From: Streptomyces sp.
GTDB taxonomy: Bacteria > Actinomycetota > Actinomycetes > Streptomycetales > Streptomycetaceae
Assembly: GCA_013362785.1 (NCBI GenBank)
Contig: JABFVM010000162.1
Coordinates: 1 to 38,731, forward strand
Direction: 5' to 3'
Length of the DNA stretch: 38,731 nucleotides
Both the position numbers and the translations under genes were made by a program. The notes under the pieces were generated by a model that was not told the DNA's origin, ran no database searches, and worked only from the letters and a program-made list of their open reading frames with translations. Below are positions 15,385-23,729 of this stretch, one piece after another; within the stretch, counting starts at the first letter, position 1, and the number at the start of each line of letters is the position of its first letter.

Positions 15385-16206
15385 TCAGCCGAGCTTGAGA
15401 AGACCGGCTTCGACGACGGCGCGGCCGAAGGGGGCGGCGAGTTCGGCGAGGCGCTCGCAGCCGGCGTCACCCAGTGCGGCGTAGGCGGGGAGCGCCAGGT
15501 GGTCGGTGCGGTCCTCGATGCGTCGGCGCAGGGCGACGCCCTCCGAACTGAGGGAGTCGCCGTCGAGGAGACCCCTCTTGCGCAGGCCTTCCTGGGTGTC
15601 GGCCCACTCCTCCTCGGGCCACGCGCGGCTCAACTTGAGGAAGTCGACGGGAACCTCACCGGTGGCGGCGTGCAGAACCAGGGCTTCCAAGCCCCCGACG
15701 CCCTCGCTCAGCAGGCAGGCGACATGGCCGTCCCCGCGGAACTCCCGGAGCAGCGTCTGGGCGTGCCACAGTCGCAGTACCGGCTCCTCCGGCCAGGGCA
15801 GTGCGGCGTGCGCGGCGAACAGCGGGCGGCCCTGCGCGTGTTCGCAGGCTGCCTCGGCGGCCCTGCGGGTCAGTTCCAGGACCTCGTCCAGGTAGGGCAG
15901 TTCGTGGATTCCCGCCCGTCGCAGGGCTTCGTCCGCCGCGGCGTAGCGGGCGTCCAGCACCTGCTGCGGCGACGTCGCGTCCCAGGCCCCGTCGATTGAC
16001 TGCTGTACGAGATCGGGGTTGAAGTTGTAGAAGGTCGCGATGACCAGCTCGGCGGAGGCTCGGCCGAACGCGGCGCTACGGGAGCAGAAGTAGCCGGCGC
16101 GTCCGCTCAGTCCGAGGTCCGCGTACCGTCGCCTCGCCTCGGGGACGAAGTAGATCATGCCGTGTACGGGCTCGAGTCCGCGCCAGGCCGCACGCGCTGT
16201 CTTCAC
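15385..16206 (-). CDS. SCO6745-family protein
   Basis: This 273-aa soluble protein is of the actinobacterial SCO6745 group, helix-rich and often found near regulators or catabolic genes. Its biochemical role is not known to me. Recognisable parts are RAAWRGLEPVHGMIYFVPEA at the N terminus, GRAGYFCSRSAAFG, and the winged-helix-like C-terminal half with EGLRKRGLLDGDSLSSEGVA and RRRIEDRTDHLALPAYAAL. The start is GTG 16204-16206, with AGAGG five bases before it and only two bases after the stop of the hydrolase gene, so the two are one operon. Confidence 0.85.
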   Translation of the reverse strand: MKTARAAWRGLEPVHGMIYFVPEARRRYADLGLSGRAGYFCSRSAAFGRASAELVIATFYNFNPDLVQQSIDGAWDATSPQQVLDARYAAADEALRRAGIHELPYLDEVLELTRRAAEAACEHAQGRPLFAAHAALPWPEEPVLRLWHAQTLLREFRGDGHVACLLSEGVGGLEALVLHAATGEVPVDFLKLSRAWPEEEWADTQEGLRKRGLLDGDSLSSEGVALRRRIEDRTDHLALPAYAALGDAGCERLAELAAPFGRAVVEAGLLKLG

Positions 16207-16208
16207 GG

Positions 16209-17105
16209 TTACCTCTTCGGGGAGTCGGGGGAGGGGGCTTGCGCTGCGGTTCCGTACTCGCCGTGCGCTCGCAGGTGTTCGAGGAGCAGGCGGTTCAGGG
16301 CTTCGGGCGCCTCCTCGGGGACCCAGTGGCTGACGCCCCGCAGGGTCTCGAATCGGTACGGCCCTTTGACCCAGCGCTCGGTCCCCTGTGCCGGTGCCGG
16401 GCCGAACGCGCGGTCGTCCGTGCTCCAGACGTACAGCGTGGGCACGTCGATGAGGCCGATCCTGCCGTCGGGGCGGCCTGCCCGGTACCAGTTCAGCGCG
16501 GCGGTGAGAGCACCGGGCCGGGACAGGTGCCGTACATATGCCTCGGTGCTGTCCTGCGGGACCTTGCCGGCGTAGAGGGCGCGGAGCAACTGGGCATCGT
16601 GGGCCAGCATGCGCTCCTCGGTCGCGGGCGTTTCGCGCCAGTCGATCATGTAGTGCGAGCGGCTGCGCTGGTCCTCGTCGGTGCGCAGGGCGGTGGCCAG
16701 AGCGCCGGGATGCGGTGTCGACACCACTGTCAGGGTGCGTACACGGCCGGGGTGGGCGTCAGCGGCCCACCAGGCCACCGCGCCTCCCCAGTCATGGCCG
16801 ACCAGGTCGAACGCCTCCCAGCCCAGTTCCTCCGTGATCGCGACCACGTCGTCGACGAGAAGACCCATGCGATAGTCCTCGGGCCGCTCCGGGCGCACGC
16901 CGGGGGAGTAGCCGCGCTGGTCGGGCGCCACCACCCGGTAGCCGTGCGCGGCCAACTCCGCGATCTGCCGCTGCCACGCCAGCCCCGTCTGCGGGAAGCC
17001 GTGCAGAAGCAGCACCGGGCGACCCTCTGGCGGTCCCGCAACGATCGCGTCGAACACACCCGCATCGGTGGAGATGCTCAGTCCGGTCACAATCCGCCCC
17101 TTCAT
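16209..17105 (-). CDS. Alpha/beta-hydrolase, epoxide-hydrolase-like
   Basis: This 298-aa cytoplasmic alpha/beta-hydrolase has HGFPQ (35-39) as the oxyanion block and the nucleophile elbow GHDWGG. The Asp nucleophile (Asp105) is typical of epoxide hydrolases and dehalogenases rather than Ser esterases. WSTDDRAFGP (Asp230 or Asp231) and GVSHWVPEEAPE (His260) complete the triad. It is first gene of an operon with the SCO6745-family protein. ATG 17105 lies inside the palindrome at 17105-17120 and lacks a ribosome site. GTG 17090, preceded by AAGGGG, is a good alternative start and would put the palindrome in the 5' leader. It is divergent from the thiolase gene. Confidence 0.88.
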   Translation of the reverse strand: MKGRIVTGLSISTDAGVFDAIVAGPPEGRPVLLLHGFPQTGLAWQRQIAELAAHGYRVVAPDQRGYSPGVRPERPEDYRMGLLVDDVVAITEELGWEAFDLVGHDWGGAVAWWAADAHPGRVRTLTVVSTPHPGALATALRTDEDQRSRSHYMIDWRETPATEERMLAHDAQLLRALYAGKVPQDSTEAYVRHLSRPGALTAALNWYRAGRPDGRIGLIDVPTLYVWSTDDRAFGPAPAQGTERWVKGPYRFETLRGVSHWVPEEAPEALNRLLLEHLRAHGEYGTAAQAPSPDSPKR

Positions 17106-17120
17106 ACCGACTGGTCGGTA
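17105..17120. promoter_or_regulatory. TetR-type palindrome TACCGACTGGTCGGTA
   Basis: Seven-base perfect arms TACCGAC and GTCGGTA surround TG, at the 5' end of the epoxide-hydrolase-like gene. It belongs to the same motif family as sites at 15279, 38333 and 38430. Confidence 0.65.
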
Positions 17121-17170
17121 GCCTCCAGGTAGAGGGACGGGCTGTCAAGGGCGCGTGCCTGAAGGAGTTG

Positions 17171-17200
17171 GTTGAACATGACGCCGGATTCAACTATAAC
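17171..17200 (+). promoter_or_regulatory. Thiolase promoter with embedded operator
   Basis: TTGAAC (17172-17177), a 17-base spacer and TATAAC (17195-17200) form a near-consensus housekeeping promoter. The spacer and -35 hold the inverted repeat GTTGAA-N12-TTCAAC (17171-17194) with core TGACGCCGGATTCAA. The same arrangement recurs at 19932 and, in weaker form, at 19109, which marks a shared repressor site. The mRNA leader would be about 60 bases, with a ribosome site before ATG 17267. Confidence 0.7.
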
Positions 17201-17266
17201 CGGATCCGGAGGCCGACCTACGTCCCTCTGTGTACCCCCTGGACCAACGAGAAGCAGTGAGGCGAC

Positions 17267-18466
17267 ATGAGGGAAGCAGTCATAGTTTCGACGGCGCGGA
17301 CGCCGATCGGAAAGGCCTACCGCGGCGCGTTCAACGACACCCAGTCGCAGGAACTCGCCGCCCATGCCCTGTCCCACGCCGTTTGGCGCGCCGGGCTTGA
17401 GGGCGGCGAGGTCGAGGATGTGATCTTCGGCTGCGCCGTGCAGCAGGGGGCATCCGGTTTCAACGTCGCGCGTCAGGCCGCTCTCCGTGCCGGACTTCCG
17501 GACACCGTGTCGGGGATGACGATCGACCGGCAGTGCTCGTCGGGCCTGATGGCCATCGCGACGGCCGCCAAGCAGATCGTCGCGGACGGCATGCAGGTCG
17601 CCGTCGGCGGCGGCGTCGAGTCGATCTCCCTGGTGCAGAACGACCACATGAACACCCACCGCATGACAGATCCCTGGCTGGTCGAGCACAAGCCCGGTAT
17701 CTACCTGCCGATGCTGCAGACGGCGGAGATCGTCGCCGAACGCTACGGCGTGAGCCGGGAACGCCAGGACGAGTTCGCGCTGGTGTCGCAGCAGCGCACC
17801 GCCGCGGCGCAGGAGGCCGGCCGGTTCGACCAGGAGATCGTGGCGCTGGGCAGCGTCAAGAAGGTCCTCGACAAGCAGTCCGGGGAGGTGCGGGACGAGG
17901 AGGTCACCCTCACCCGGGACGAGGGCAACCGTGCGTCGACGACGCTCGAAGGGCTGGCCGGGTTGGCGCCGGTGCTGCCCGATGGTCAGGTGAGCGCGCA
18001 TTCCAGCGTGACGGCGGGCAACTCCTCCCAGTTGTCGGACGGGGCTTCGGCGTCGGTGCTGATGGAGTCGGGGGAGGCCGAGCGCCGCGGGCTGGAACCG
18101 CTGGGCGTCTACCGGGGTATGGCCGTTGCCGGGTGCGGCCCGGACGAGATGGGCATCGGCCCTGTGTTCGCCATTCCGAAGCTGCTGAAGCAGCACAGCC
18201 TCACCATCGACGACATCGGCCTGTGGGAGCTCAACGAGGCGTTCGCCTCCCAGGCGTTGTACTGCCGCGACGAACTGCACATCGACCCGGAGCGGTTCAA
18301 CGTCGACGGCGGCGCGATCTCGGTCGGTCATCCCTACGGAATGACCGGTGCCCGGCTGGTGGGGCACGCCCTCATCGAGGGCAAGCGCCGCGGGGTCCGG
18401 TATGTGGTGATCTCCATGTGCGTCGGCGGCGGCATGGGCGCGGCCGGCCTGTTCGAGGTCGCCTGA
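17267..18466 (+). CDS. Thiolase (acetyl-CoA C-acyltransferase)
   Basis: This 399-aa type-II thiolase cleaves 3-ketoacyl-CoA with CoA, the last step of beta-oxidation-like breakdown. The nucleophile Cys90 lies in DRQCSSG, the second-half His355 in [10 protein letters not shown] and the proton-shuttle Cys385 in CVGGGMG. GHPYG with Tyr rather than the usual GHP(L/I)G is a small variation. Length matches the family. It overlaps the HAD gene by a TGATG junction, so the two are translationally coupled. Context with hydratase, dehydrogenase and SDR genes suggests a catabolic, not biosynthetic, role. Confidence 0.95.
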   Translation: MREAVIVSTARTPIGKAYRGAFNDTQSQELAAHALSHAVWRAGLEGGEVEDVIFGCAVQQGASGFNVARQAALRAGLPDTVSGMTIDRQCSSGLMAIATAAKQIVADGMQVAVGGGVESISLVQNDHMNTHRMTDPWLVEHKPGIYLPMLQTAEIVAERYGVSRERQDEFALVSQQRTAAAQEAGRFDQEIVALGSVKKVLDKQSGEVRDEEVTLTRDEGNRASTTLEGLAGLAPVLPDGQVSAHSSVTAGNSSQLSDGASASVLMESGEAERRGLEPLGVYRGMAVAGCGPDEMGIGPVFAIPKLLKQHSLTIDDIGLWELNEAFASQALYCRDELHIDPERFNVDGGAISVGHPYGMTGARLVGHALIEGKRRGVRYVVISMCVGGGMGAAGLFEVA

Positions 18467-19092
18467 TGGGAAGGAACCGAACCGCGGTCCTGGTGGACTT
18501 CGGAGGGGTCATCACCTCCAGCGTGCTGCAAGCTTTCACCGACTTCGGCGCCTCACTCGGCGGCGACCCGCGCCTGCCGTTGGACCTCCTCAGCCGGGAC
18601 CAGCCGTCACGCACCCTCCTGGTCGACCACGAGTGCGGCCGCATCGACGCGGAAAGCTTCGAGCGAGGATTCGCCGAACGTCTCCGAGCCCATGGCGCCG
18701 ACGTCCCGGCCGAGGGGCTCACGGTCCGGATGCAGGCGGGCATGTCGATCGACCAGGACATGCTCACGCTCCTCGATGATCTTCGAGCCGCCGGTCGTCC
18801 CGTCGCGCTGGTGTCCAATTCGTTCGGCACCGGGACCTACGACGGCATCGATCTCGCCGCTGTCGCCGATGTCGTCGTCATCTCCTCCGAGGTCGGGATC
18901 CGCAAGCCCTCCCGACGGATCTACGCGATCGCATGTGAACGCCTCGGCATCGACCCCGAGGAGGCAGTCATGATCGACGATCTGCAGCAGAACCTCGATG
19001 GAGCGGCACGGCTCGGAATCGGCGGCGTCCTGCACACCAGCGCCGCCGACACCCGTCGCCAACTCGCGGAAGGCTTCCGTATCACTGCTTGA
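18466..19092 (+). CDS. HAD-superfamily protein, ACAD10 N-terminal-like
   Basis: This 208-aa HAD protein has motif I VDFGGVITS with nucleophile-position Asp11. The second Asp of DxD is replaced by Gly, as in the N-terminal HAD domain of ACAD10 and similar DFGG or DMGG proteins. Motif II is VSNS (Ser117), the motif III lysine is in GIRKPSRRIY (Lys147), and motif IV is MIDDLQQN (Asp171, Asp172). The ATG at 18466 overlaps the thiolase stop. It could be a phosphatase or a non-catalytic partner. The nearby ACAD11-like dehydrogenase makes a role in phosphorylated hydroxyacyl chemistry worth considering. Confidence 0.88.
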   Translation: MGRNRTAVLVDFGGVITSSVLQAFTDFGASLGGDPRLPLDLLSRDQPSRTLLVDHECGRIDAESFERGFAERLRAHGADVPAEGLTVRMQAGMSIDQDMLTLLDDLRAAGRPVALVSNSFGTGTYDGIDLAAVADVVVISSEVGIRKPSRRIYAIACERLGIDPEEAVMIDDLQQNLDGAARLGIGGVLHTSAADTRRQLAEGFRITA

Positions 19093-19108
19093 CCGACGGG
19101 CCGAGGCT

Positions 19109-19138
19109 TATGACTATGACGTCGGATTCAAGTAAAGT
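19109..19138 (+). promoter_or_regulatory. TetR gene promoter with the shared operator core
   Basis: The core ATGACGTCGGATTCAA (19116-19131) repeats that of the thiolase and SDR promoters. The left arm is degenerate here. TAAAGT (19133-19138) is a -10 placed exactly seven bases before ATG 19146, a leaderless layout. The site would allow the TetR to repress itself. Confidence 0.65.
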
Positions 19139-19145
19139 CCCGAGG

Positions 19146-19856
19146 ATGGACACCACCGCGCCCGAGGAGATCGACAGCGAGAGCGCACCGCCCGTGGCGC
19201 CCTTCTCGCAACTTCGCGAGCCGCCGACGACACAGCGCGGGGCGCGGACGAGGGCCGCCTTGGTGAAGGCCGCGCGGAAGGTGTTCGAGCGGGACGGCTA
19301 CCTCGACACCCGCCTGACCGACATCACCAAAGAGGCCCGATGCGCGGCGGGATCCTTCTACACCTACTTCGCCAACAAGGAAGAGGTGCTCGCCGCCGTC
19401 CTCCTGGAGGCGCAGGAGGACATGATGCACCCCGGCATGGCGCGGGTGCAGGGTGCCGACGATCCCTTCGCGGTACTGGAGGCGAGCAATCGCGCCTATC
19501 TCGCGGCGTACCGGCGGAACGCCAAACTGATGGCACTGCTTGAGCAGGTCGCGCAAGTGGAGCCGGAGTTCCGCGAGTTCCGAAGGCGGCGCGGGGACGC
19601 GTTCATCCGCCGGAATGCCCGAGGCATCGCCGAGCTGCAGGCGCGGGGTGTCGCGGACCGAGAGGTCGATCCGATGCTGGCGTCCCGTGCGCTGTCGGGG
19701 ATGGTCAGCGTCATGGCCTACAACGCCTTCGTGCTCACTGAAGGGCAAGAAGGGCAAGAAGGGCACGACGAAGACGCGCCGGCGGACTTCGAGGAGCTCG
19801 TGTCCACGGTCACCCGGCTCTGGGCGAACGCCCTGCGGTTTCCCGGCCACCGCTGA
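19146..19856 (+). CDS. TetR/AcrR-family regulator of the beta-oxidation-like locus
   Basis: This 236-aa regulator has an HTH at about 35-85, with RTRAALVKAARKVFERDGYL, DTRLTDITKEARCAAGSFYT and NKEEVL. The ligand domain follows. ATG 19146 is chosen over the frame extension to 19089 because the -10 TAAAGT ends seven bases before it and the extension overlaps the operator. Near the C terminus a nine-base tandem repeat (about 19742-19768) encodes EGQEGQEGH, a probable surface loop. Shared operator elements at 17171, 19109 and 19932 suggest it represses the thiolase-HAD unit, itself and the SDR-ECH-ACAD-SDR unit, probably until a CoA thioester or acid inducer binds. Confidence 0.92.
   Translation: MDTTAPEEIDSESAPPVAPFSQLREPPTTQRGARTRAALVKAARKVFERDGYLDTRLTDITKEARCAAGSFYTYFANKEEVLAAVLLEAQEDMMHPGMARVQGADDPFAVLEASNRAYLAAYRRNAKLMALLEQVAQVEPEFREFRRRRGDAFIRRNARGIAELQARGVADREVDPMLASRALSGMVSVMAYNAFVLTEGQEGQEGHDEDAPADFEELVSTVTRLWANALRFPGHR
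19742..19768 (+). repeat. Nine-base tandem repeat, three copies, inside the TetR gene
   Basis: Three copies of GAAGGGCAA-type units encode EGQ-EGQ-EGH. It is in frame, so copy changes would alter only loop length. Confidence 0.7.
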
Positions 19857-19868
19857 TCCGTCTGCCGC

Positions 19869-19905
19869 ATAGCCGCTCACGCCCCCTGGGGCGCTGGGCG
19901 GCTAT
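19869..19905 (+). terminator. Hairpin after the TetR gene
   Basis: Arms ATAGCCGC (19869-19876) and GCGGCTAT (19898-19905) enclose an inner CGCCCC/GGGGCG stem, 13 bases past the TetR stop. It separates the TetR unit from the next promoter at 19932. Confidence 0.7.
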
Positions 19906-19931
19906 CTGCGTATGGGCCAGTGCGGGAAAGT

Positions 19932-19961
19932 ATTGAACTTGACGTCGGATTCAATTATACA
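19932..19961 (+). promoter_or_regulatory. SDR-operon promoter with embedded operator
   Basis: TTGAAC (19933-19938), 17 bases, then TATACA (19956-19961) form a strong promoter. The inverted repeat ATTGAA-N12-TTCAAT (19932-19955) contains TTGACGTCGGATTCAA and matches the thiolase promoter in layout and sequence. Confidence 0.7.
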
Positions 19962-19965
19962 AGTC

Positions 19966-19996
19966 CCAGGCATCCCCAGGCATCCCCAGGCATCGC
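19966..19996 (+). repeat. Ten-base tandem repeat in the leader of the SDR operon
   Basis: CCCAGGCATC-type units repeat about three times between the promoter and the ribosome site (GGAGAG, about 20008). The unit length is near one helical turn. Confidence 0.8.
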
Positions 19997-20021
19997 ACGC
20001 CGTTGACGGAGAGGGTCCGCC

Positions 20022-20840
20022 ATGAACGTTGCACAGAGAGTCGCCATCGTCACCGGCGGTGGCGGCGGTATCGGCAGTGCGCTGGTCGCGCGGCTCGCTC
20101 GCGAGGGCGCCCGGGTCGTCGTAGCGGACCTGGACGCGGACAGCGCGCGGGCGGTGTCGGAGAGAGTCAACACCGACCATCCGGGAAGCACCGTCAGCGC
20201 CGGCGCGGACGTGTCGGAGACCGCCCAGATCCAGCAGTTGATCGCCCTGGCGGAGAGCACCTTCGGTCCGGTCGACCTCTACTTCGCCAACGCGGGCATC
20301 GCGGGCGCGCCCGGCCTCGATGTGAGCGAGCGGGACTGGGACCTCTCGATCGACGTCAACCTGCGCGCCCACATCCGTGCGGCAAGACTGCTGCTGCCGC
20401 GATGGCTCAAGCGCGGCGAGGGCTACTTCGTCAGCACCGCCTCCGCCGCCGGGCTGCTCACCCAGATCGGTTCCGCCACGTACGCCGTCACCAAGCACGC
20501 CGCCGTCGGCTTCGCCGAATGGCTGAGTGTCACGTACGGCGATCGCGGGGTCCGCGTCAGCTGTCTGTGCCCGATGGGGGTGAACACCCCGATGCTGTCC
20601 GCCGGGAAGGACTCCGGGGACGCGCTGGGACGAGCGGCCACACAAGCCGTCACGTCCGCCGGCGACGTCCTGGAGCCGGCCGAGGTCGCCGACGCCGTCA
20701 TCGCCGCGCTCGCGGACGAGCGCTTCCTGATCCTGCCGCACGAAGAGGTGCTGGACATGTACCGGCACAAGGGCGCGGACTACGACCGGTGGCTGCGCGG
20801 GATGCGCCGCTACCAGGGCTCCCTGCTGGAGCAGCAATGA
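20022..20840 (+). CDS. Short-chain dehydrogenase/reductase
   Basis: This 272-aa classical SDR probably oxidises a hydroxyacyl or alcohol group with NAD(P). The cofactor motif is TGGGGGIG (11-18), NAG at 90-92, and the catalytic residues are Ser141, Tyr154 and Lys158 (YAVTK). The acidic residue after beta-2 (ADLDAD) favours NAD. ATG 20022 has a clear ribosome site. It is first gene of a tight operon and overlaps the hydratase start by ATGA. Confidence 0.93.
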   Translation: MNVAQRVAIVTGGGGGIGSALVARLAREGARVVVADLDADSARAVSERVNTDHPGSTVSAGADVSETAQIQQLIALAESTFGPVDLYFANAGIAGAPGLDVSERDWDLSIDVNLRAHIRAARLLLPRWLKRGEGYFVSTASAAGLLTQIGSATYAVTKHAAVGFAEWLSVTYGDRGVRVSCLCPMGVNTPMLSAGKDSGDALGRAATQAVTSAGDVLEPAEVADAVIAALADERFLILPHEEVLDMYRHKGADYDRWLRGMRRYQGSLLEQQ

Positions 20841-21661
20841 CCGGGGAGCCGGGCGAACTCGTCCTCGCCGAACACCGCGGGGCTGTACTGGTGCTCACGT
20901 TCAACCGGCCCGCCAAGCTGAACGCCTGGACCGATCAACTCGAAGACCGCTACTTCGCGCTCCTCGACTCCGCCGAGGACGACCCGGACGTACGCGCCGT
21001 CGTGGTCACCGGTGCGGGGCGTGGATTCTGCGCCGGCGCCGACCTGCAACAGCTGCAGGCGGTCGGTGGGATCGACGAGGCCTCCGCGGCGGACAGGGCC
21101 CGGCGCCGCCCGCGCGACGTGCCGCTGACCCTGCGCAAACCGCTGATCGGCGCGGTCAACGGGGTGGCCGCGGGCCTGGGCATGGTGGAGGCGCTCTACT
21201 GCGACATCCGCTTCGGTTCGCCCTCGGCCCGGTTCACCACGGCGTTCGCGCAACGCGGGCTCATCGCCGAGTACGGGATCTCCTGGCTGCTGCCCCGGCT
21301 GGTGGGGCGGAGCCGGGCCGCGGACCTGCTGCTGTCGAGTCGCATGGTGGACGCCGAGGAGGCGCTCCGGATCGGACTCCTGGACCACCTGGTCCCCACC
21401 GGCAGCGTGGTCGACGCCGCCGTCGCCTACGCCGCCGAGCTGGCCACGCGCTGCTCCCCGGGGTCCATGGCCACCATCAAGAGCCAACTGCACACCGACG
21501 CGGACGGCACCTACGCCGACTCCGTGACCCGGGCGGAGAGCCTCATGCTCCAGGCCTTCCGTGGCGCCGATGTCGTCGAAGGCGTGGCCAGCCACCTCGC
21601 AAAGCGCCCGCCCGTTTTTCCCTCCCTACCTCCTGTCAGGAGTACAGATGTCCCTGTTTGA
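20837..21661 (+). CDS. Enoyl-CoA hydratase/isomerase family protein
   Basis: This 274-aa crotonase-fold protein hydrates or isomerises enoyl-CoA. Signs are NRPAKLNAW near the N terminus, the oxyanion segment [10 protein letters not shown] (about 57-66), and [19 protein letters not shown] (second oxyanion region). [18 protein letters not shown] carries a Glu in the usual catalytic region, while the position of the other catalytic Glu is less clear. The start ATG overlaps the SDR stop by four bases. The 3' end overlaps the next start by 14 bases, and the last 20 or so residues (rich in Pro) read into the next ribosome site. Confidence 0.93.
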   Translation: MTGEPGELVLAEHRGAVLVLTFNRPAKLNAWTDQLEDRYFALLDSAEDDPDVRAVVVTGAGRGFCAGADLQQLQAVGGIDEASAADRARRRPRDVPLTLRKPLIGAVNGVAAGLGMVEALYCDIRFGSPSARFTTAFAQRGLIAEYGISWLLPRLVGRSRAADLLLSSRMVDAEEALRIGLLDHLVPTGSVVDAAVAYAAELATRCSPGSMATIKSQLHTDADGTYADSVTRAESLMLQAFRGADVVEGVASHLAKRPPVFPSLPPVRSTDVPV

Positions 21662-22877
21662 TATGTCGGACCGCGCCAAGAAGTACCAGGCGGATCTGCT
21701 GGAGTTCATGGACTCGCACATCTACCCCGCCGAGTCGGTGTACCACGAGCAGATGCGCGCCTCCGGTGACCCGCACTTCCAGCCGCCGATCATCGAGGAA
21801 CTCAAGACGGAGGCGCGCCGGCGCGGACTGTGGAACCTCTTCCACCCGCATCCGGAGTGGGGGCCGGGGCTGACGAACCTTGAGTACGCGCCGCTGGCGG
21901 AGATCATGGGGCGCAGTCATATCGCCTCCGAAGCATGCAACTGCAACGCTCCCGACACCGGCAACATGGAGGTGCTCACGCTGTTCGGCAGCGACGAGCA
22001 CAAGGAGAAGTACCTCAAGCCTCTGCTCGACGGGACGATGGCCTCGGCCTTCGCGATGACCGAGCCGCGTGTCGCCAGTTCCGACGCCACCAACATCGAG
22101 TTGCGGATGGAGCGCGACGGCGACGAGTACGTGCTCAACGGCCGCAAGTGGTTCGCGTCCAATGCCCTGCACCGCAACTGCAAGGTCCTCATCGTGATGG
22201 GCAAGACGGACCCCACCACCGCTGTGCACCGGCAGCAGTCGATGATGGTCGTCCCGATCGACGCCCCCGGGATCACGGTGATGCGCGGTCTGCCGGTGTT
22301 CGGCTACCAGGACCGTGAGGGACACGCCGAGATCGACTTCACCGACGTACGGGTGCCGGCCAAGGACCTGCTCAAGGGCGAGGGCGAGGGCTTCGCGATC
22401 AGCCAGGCCCGGCTCGGTCCCGGTCGTATCCATCACTGCATGCGGGCCATCGGGGCGGCCGAGCGGGCGCTGGAGCTGATGTGCCGGCGCGCGCAGTCAC
22501 GGGTGACCTTCGGCAGTCCGGTCGCCGAACGCTCCAACATCCAGGACTGGATCGCGGAATCGCGCATCGACATCGAGATGATCCGCCTGCTCACGCTCAA
22601 GGCCGCCTACCTGATGGACACGGTCGGGAACAAGGAAGCGCGCACCGAGATCGCGGCCATCAAGGTGGCCGCCCCGAACATCGCCCTGAAGATCGTCGAC
22701 CGTGCGATCCAGGTGTACGGGGCAGCGGGAGTGACCGAGGACTTCCCGCTGGCGATGATGTACGCGGGGCTGCGGACGCTGCGGCTGGCGGACGGTCCCG
22801 ACGAGGTCCACAAGCGTGCCATCGCCCGGCAGGAACTGCGGCAGTACCGCGACGCGGCCACGACGGCGGTGAACTGA
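21648..22877 (+). CDS. Acyl-CoA dehydrogenase of the ACAD10/ACAD11 type
   Basis: This 409-aa FAD-dependent dehydrogenase introduces an alpha-beta double bond into acyl-CoA. It carries the stretches that mark the ACAD10/ACAD11 subgroup: [60 protein letters not shown] and [10 protein letters not shown]. In animals that subgroup handles 4-hydroxyacyl-CoAs after 4-phosphorylation by a fused kinase domain. Here no kinase is fused or present in the window. ATG 21648 follows AGGAG (21638-21642) and overlaps the hydratase gene end. One base separates it from the next SDR. Confidence 0.95.
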   Translation: MSLFDMSDRAKKYQADLLEFMDSHIYPAESVYHEQMRASGDPHFQPPIIEELKTEARRRGLWNLFHPHPEWGPGLTNLEYAPLAEIMGRSHIASEACNCNAPDTGNMEVLTLFGSDEHKEKYLKPLLDGTMASAFAMTEPRVASSDATNIELRMERDGDEYVLNGRKWFASNALHRNCKVLIVMGKTDPTTAVHRQQSMMVVPIDAPGITVMRGLPVFGYQDREGHAEIDFTDVRVPAKDLLKGEGEGFAISQARLGPGRIHHCMRAIGAAERALELMCRRAQSRVTFGSPVAERSNIQDWIAESRIDIEMIRLLTLKAAYLMDTVGNKEARTEIAAIKVAAPNIALKIVDRAIQVYGAAGVTEDFPLAMMYAGLRTLRLADGPDEVHKRAIARQELRQYRDAATTAVN

Positions 22878-22878
22878 G

Positions 22879-23661
22879 ATGGCGGGACTCGATCTCACCG
22901 GCCGCACCGCCGTCGTCACCGGTGCCTCGCGCGGTATCGGGCTGGCGATCGCTCAAGCCCTCGTCGCCGCCGGCGCGAACGTCGTCCTCACCTCCCGCTC
23001 CCAGGAGGCGGCGGATGCCGCCGCGGCCCAGGTCGGGGGGACCGCGGTCGGCGTGGGCGCGCACGCGGTCGACGAAGAGGCGGCACAGCGCTGTGTGGAT
23101 CTGACGCTGGAGCGCTTCGGAAGCCTGGACATCCTCGTCAACAACGCGGGGACCAACCCGGCCTTCGGCCCGGTCATCGACCAGGACCACGGCCGGTTCG
23201 CCAAGACCTTCGACGTCAATCTGTGGGCTCCCGTCCTGTGGACGGGCCTGGCCGCCCGGGCCTGGATGGGCGAGCACGGCGGCGCGGTCGTCAACACGGC
23301 GTCGGTCGGCGGCATGGCCTTCGAGGCGAACATCGGGTTGTACAACGCGTCCAAGGCCGCATTGATCCACCTGACGAAGCAACTGGCCCTGGAACTCTCG
23401 CCGAAAGTCCGCGTCAACGCGGTGGCGCCGGGTGTGGTGCGCACGAAACTGGCCGAGGCTCTGTGGAAGGAGCACGAGCAGACCGTGTCCGCCTCGACGG
23501 CACTCGGGCGCATAGGGGAGCCCGCCGACATCGCCTCGGCGGTCGCCTTCCTCGTCTCCGACGCCGCGAGCTGGATCACCGGCGAGACGATGGTGATCGA
23601 CGGCGGGCAGTTGCTCGGCGACGCCCTCCCGTTCAGGCAAGGTGTCGGCATCGGTCTCTAG
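22879..23661 (+). CDS. Short-chain dehydrogenase/reductase (FabG-like)
   Basis: This 260-aa SDR has TGASRGIG (14-21), NNAG (88-91), and catalytic Ser142, Tyr155 and Lys159 (YNASK). DGGQ near the end is the usual C-terminal mark. It is the last gene of the SDR-ECH-ACAD operon and may oxidise the 3-hydroxyacyl intermediate. It converges on the TetR gene at 23730. The 68-base gap contains no convincing terminator. Confidence 0.93.
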   Translation: MAGLDLTGRTAVVTGASRGIGLAIAQALVAAGANVVLTSRSQEAADAAAAQVGGTAVGVGAHAVDEEAAQRCVDLTLERFGSLDILVNNAGTNPAFGPVIDQDHGRFAKTFDVNLWAPVLWTGLAARAWMGEHGGAVVNTASVGGMAFEANIGLYNASKAALIHLTKQLALELSPKVRVNAVAPGVVRTKLAEALWKEHEQTVSASTALGRIGEPADIASAVAFLVSDAASWITGETMVIDGGQLLGDALPFRQGVGIGL

Positions 23662-23729
23662 AGCCGGACATCGTCGGATCGGCGCCGGGCCCTGACCGGT
23701 ACGGTGCCTCCGGCCATGTGCCGGGCAGC

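Noticed and set aside
17533..18463. Upstream extension of the HAD frame through the thiolase gene
   Set aside because: It overlaps the thiolase in another frame; the TGATG junction marks the true start at 18466.
19966..19996. Short CRISPR-like repeat
   Set aside because: The units are directly adjacent, with no spacers, and only about ten bases long.
23662..23729. Possible terminator between the convergent SDR and TetR genes
   Set aside because: Only short GCCGGA/TCCGGC-type arms are present, no stronger than chance at this G+C.
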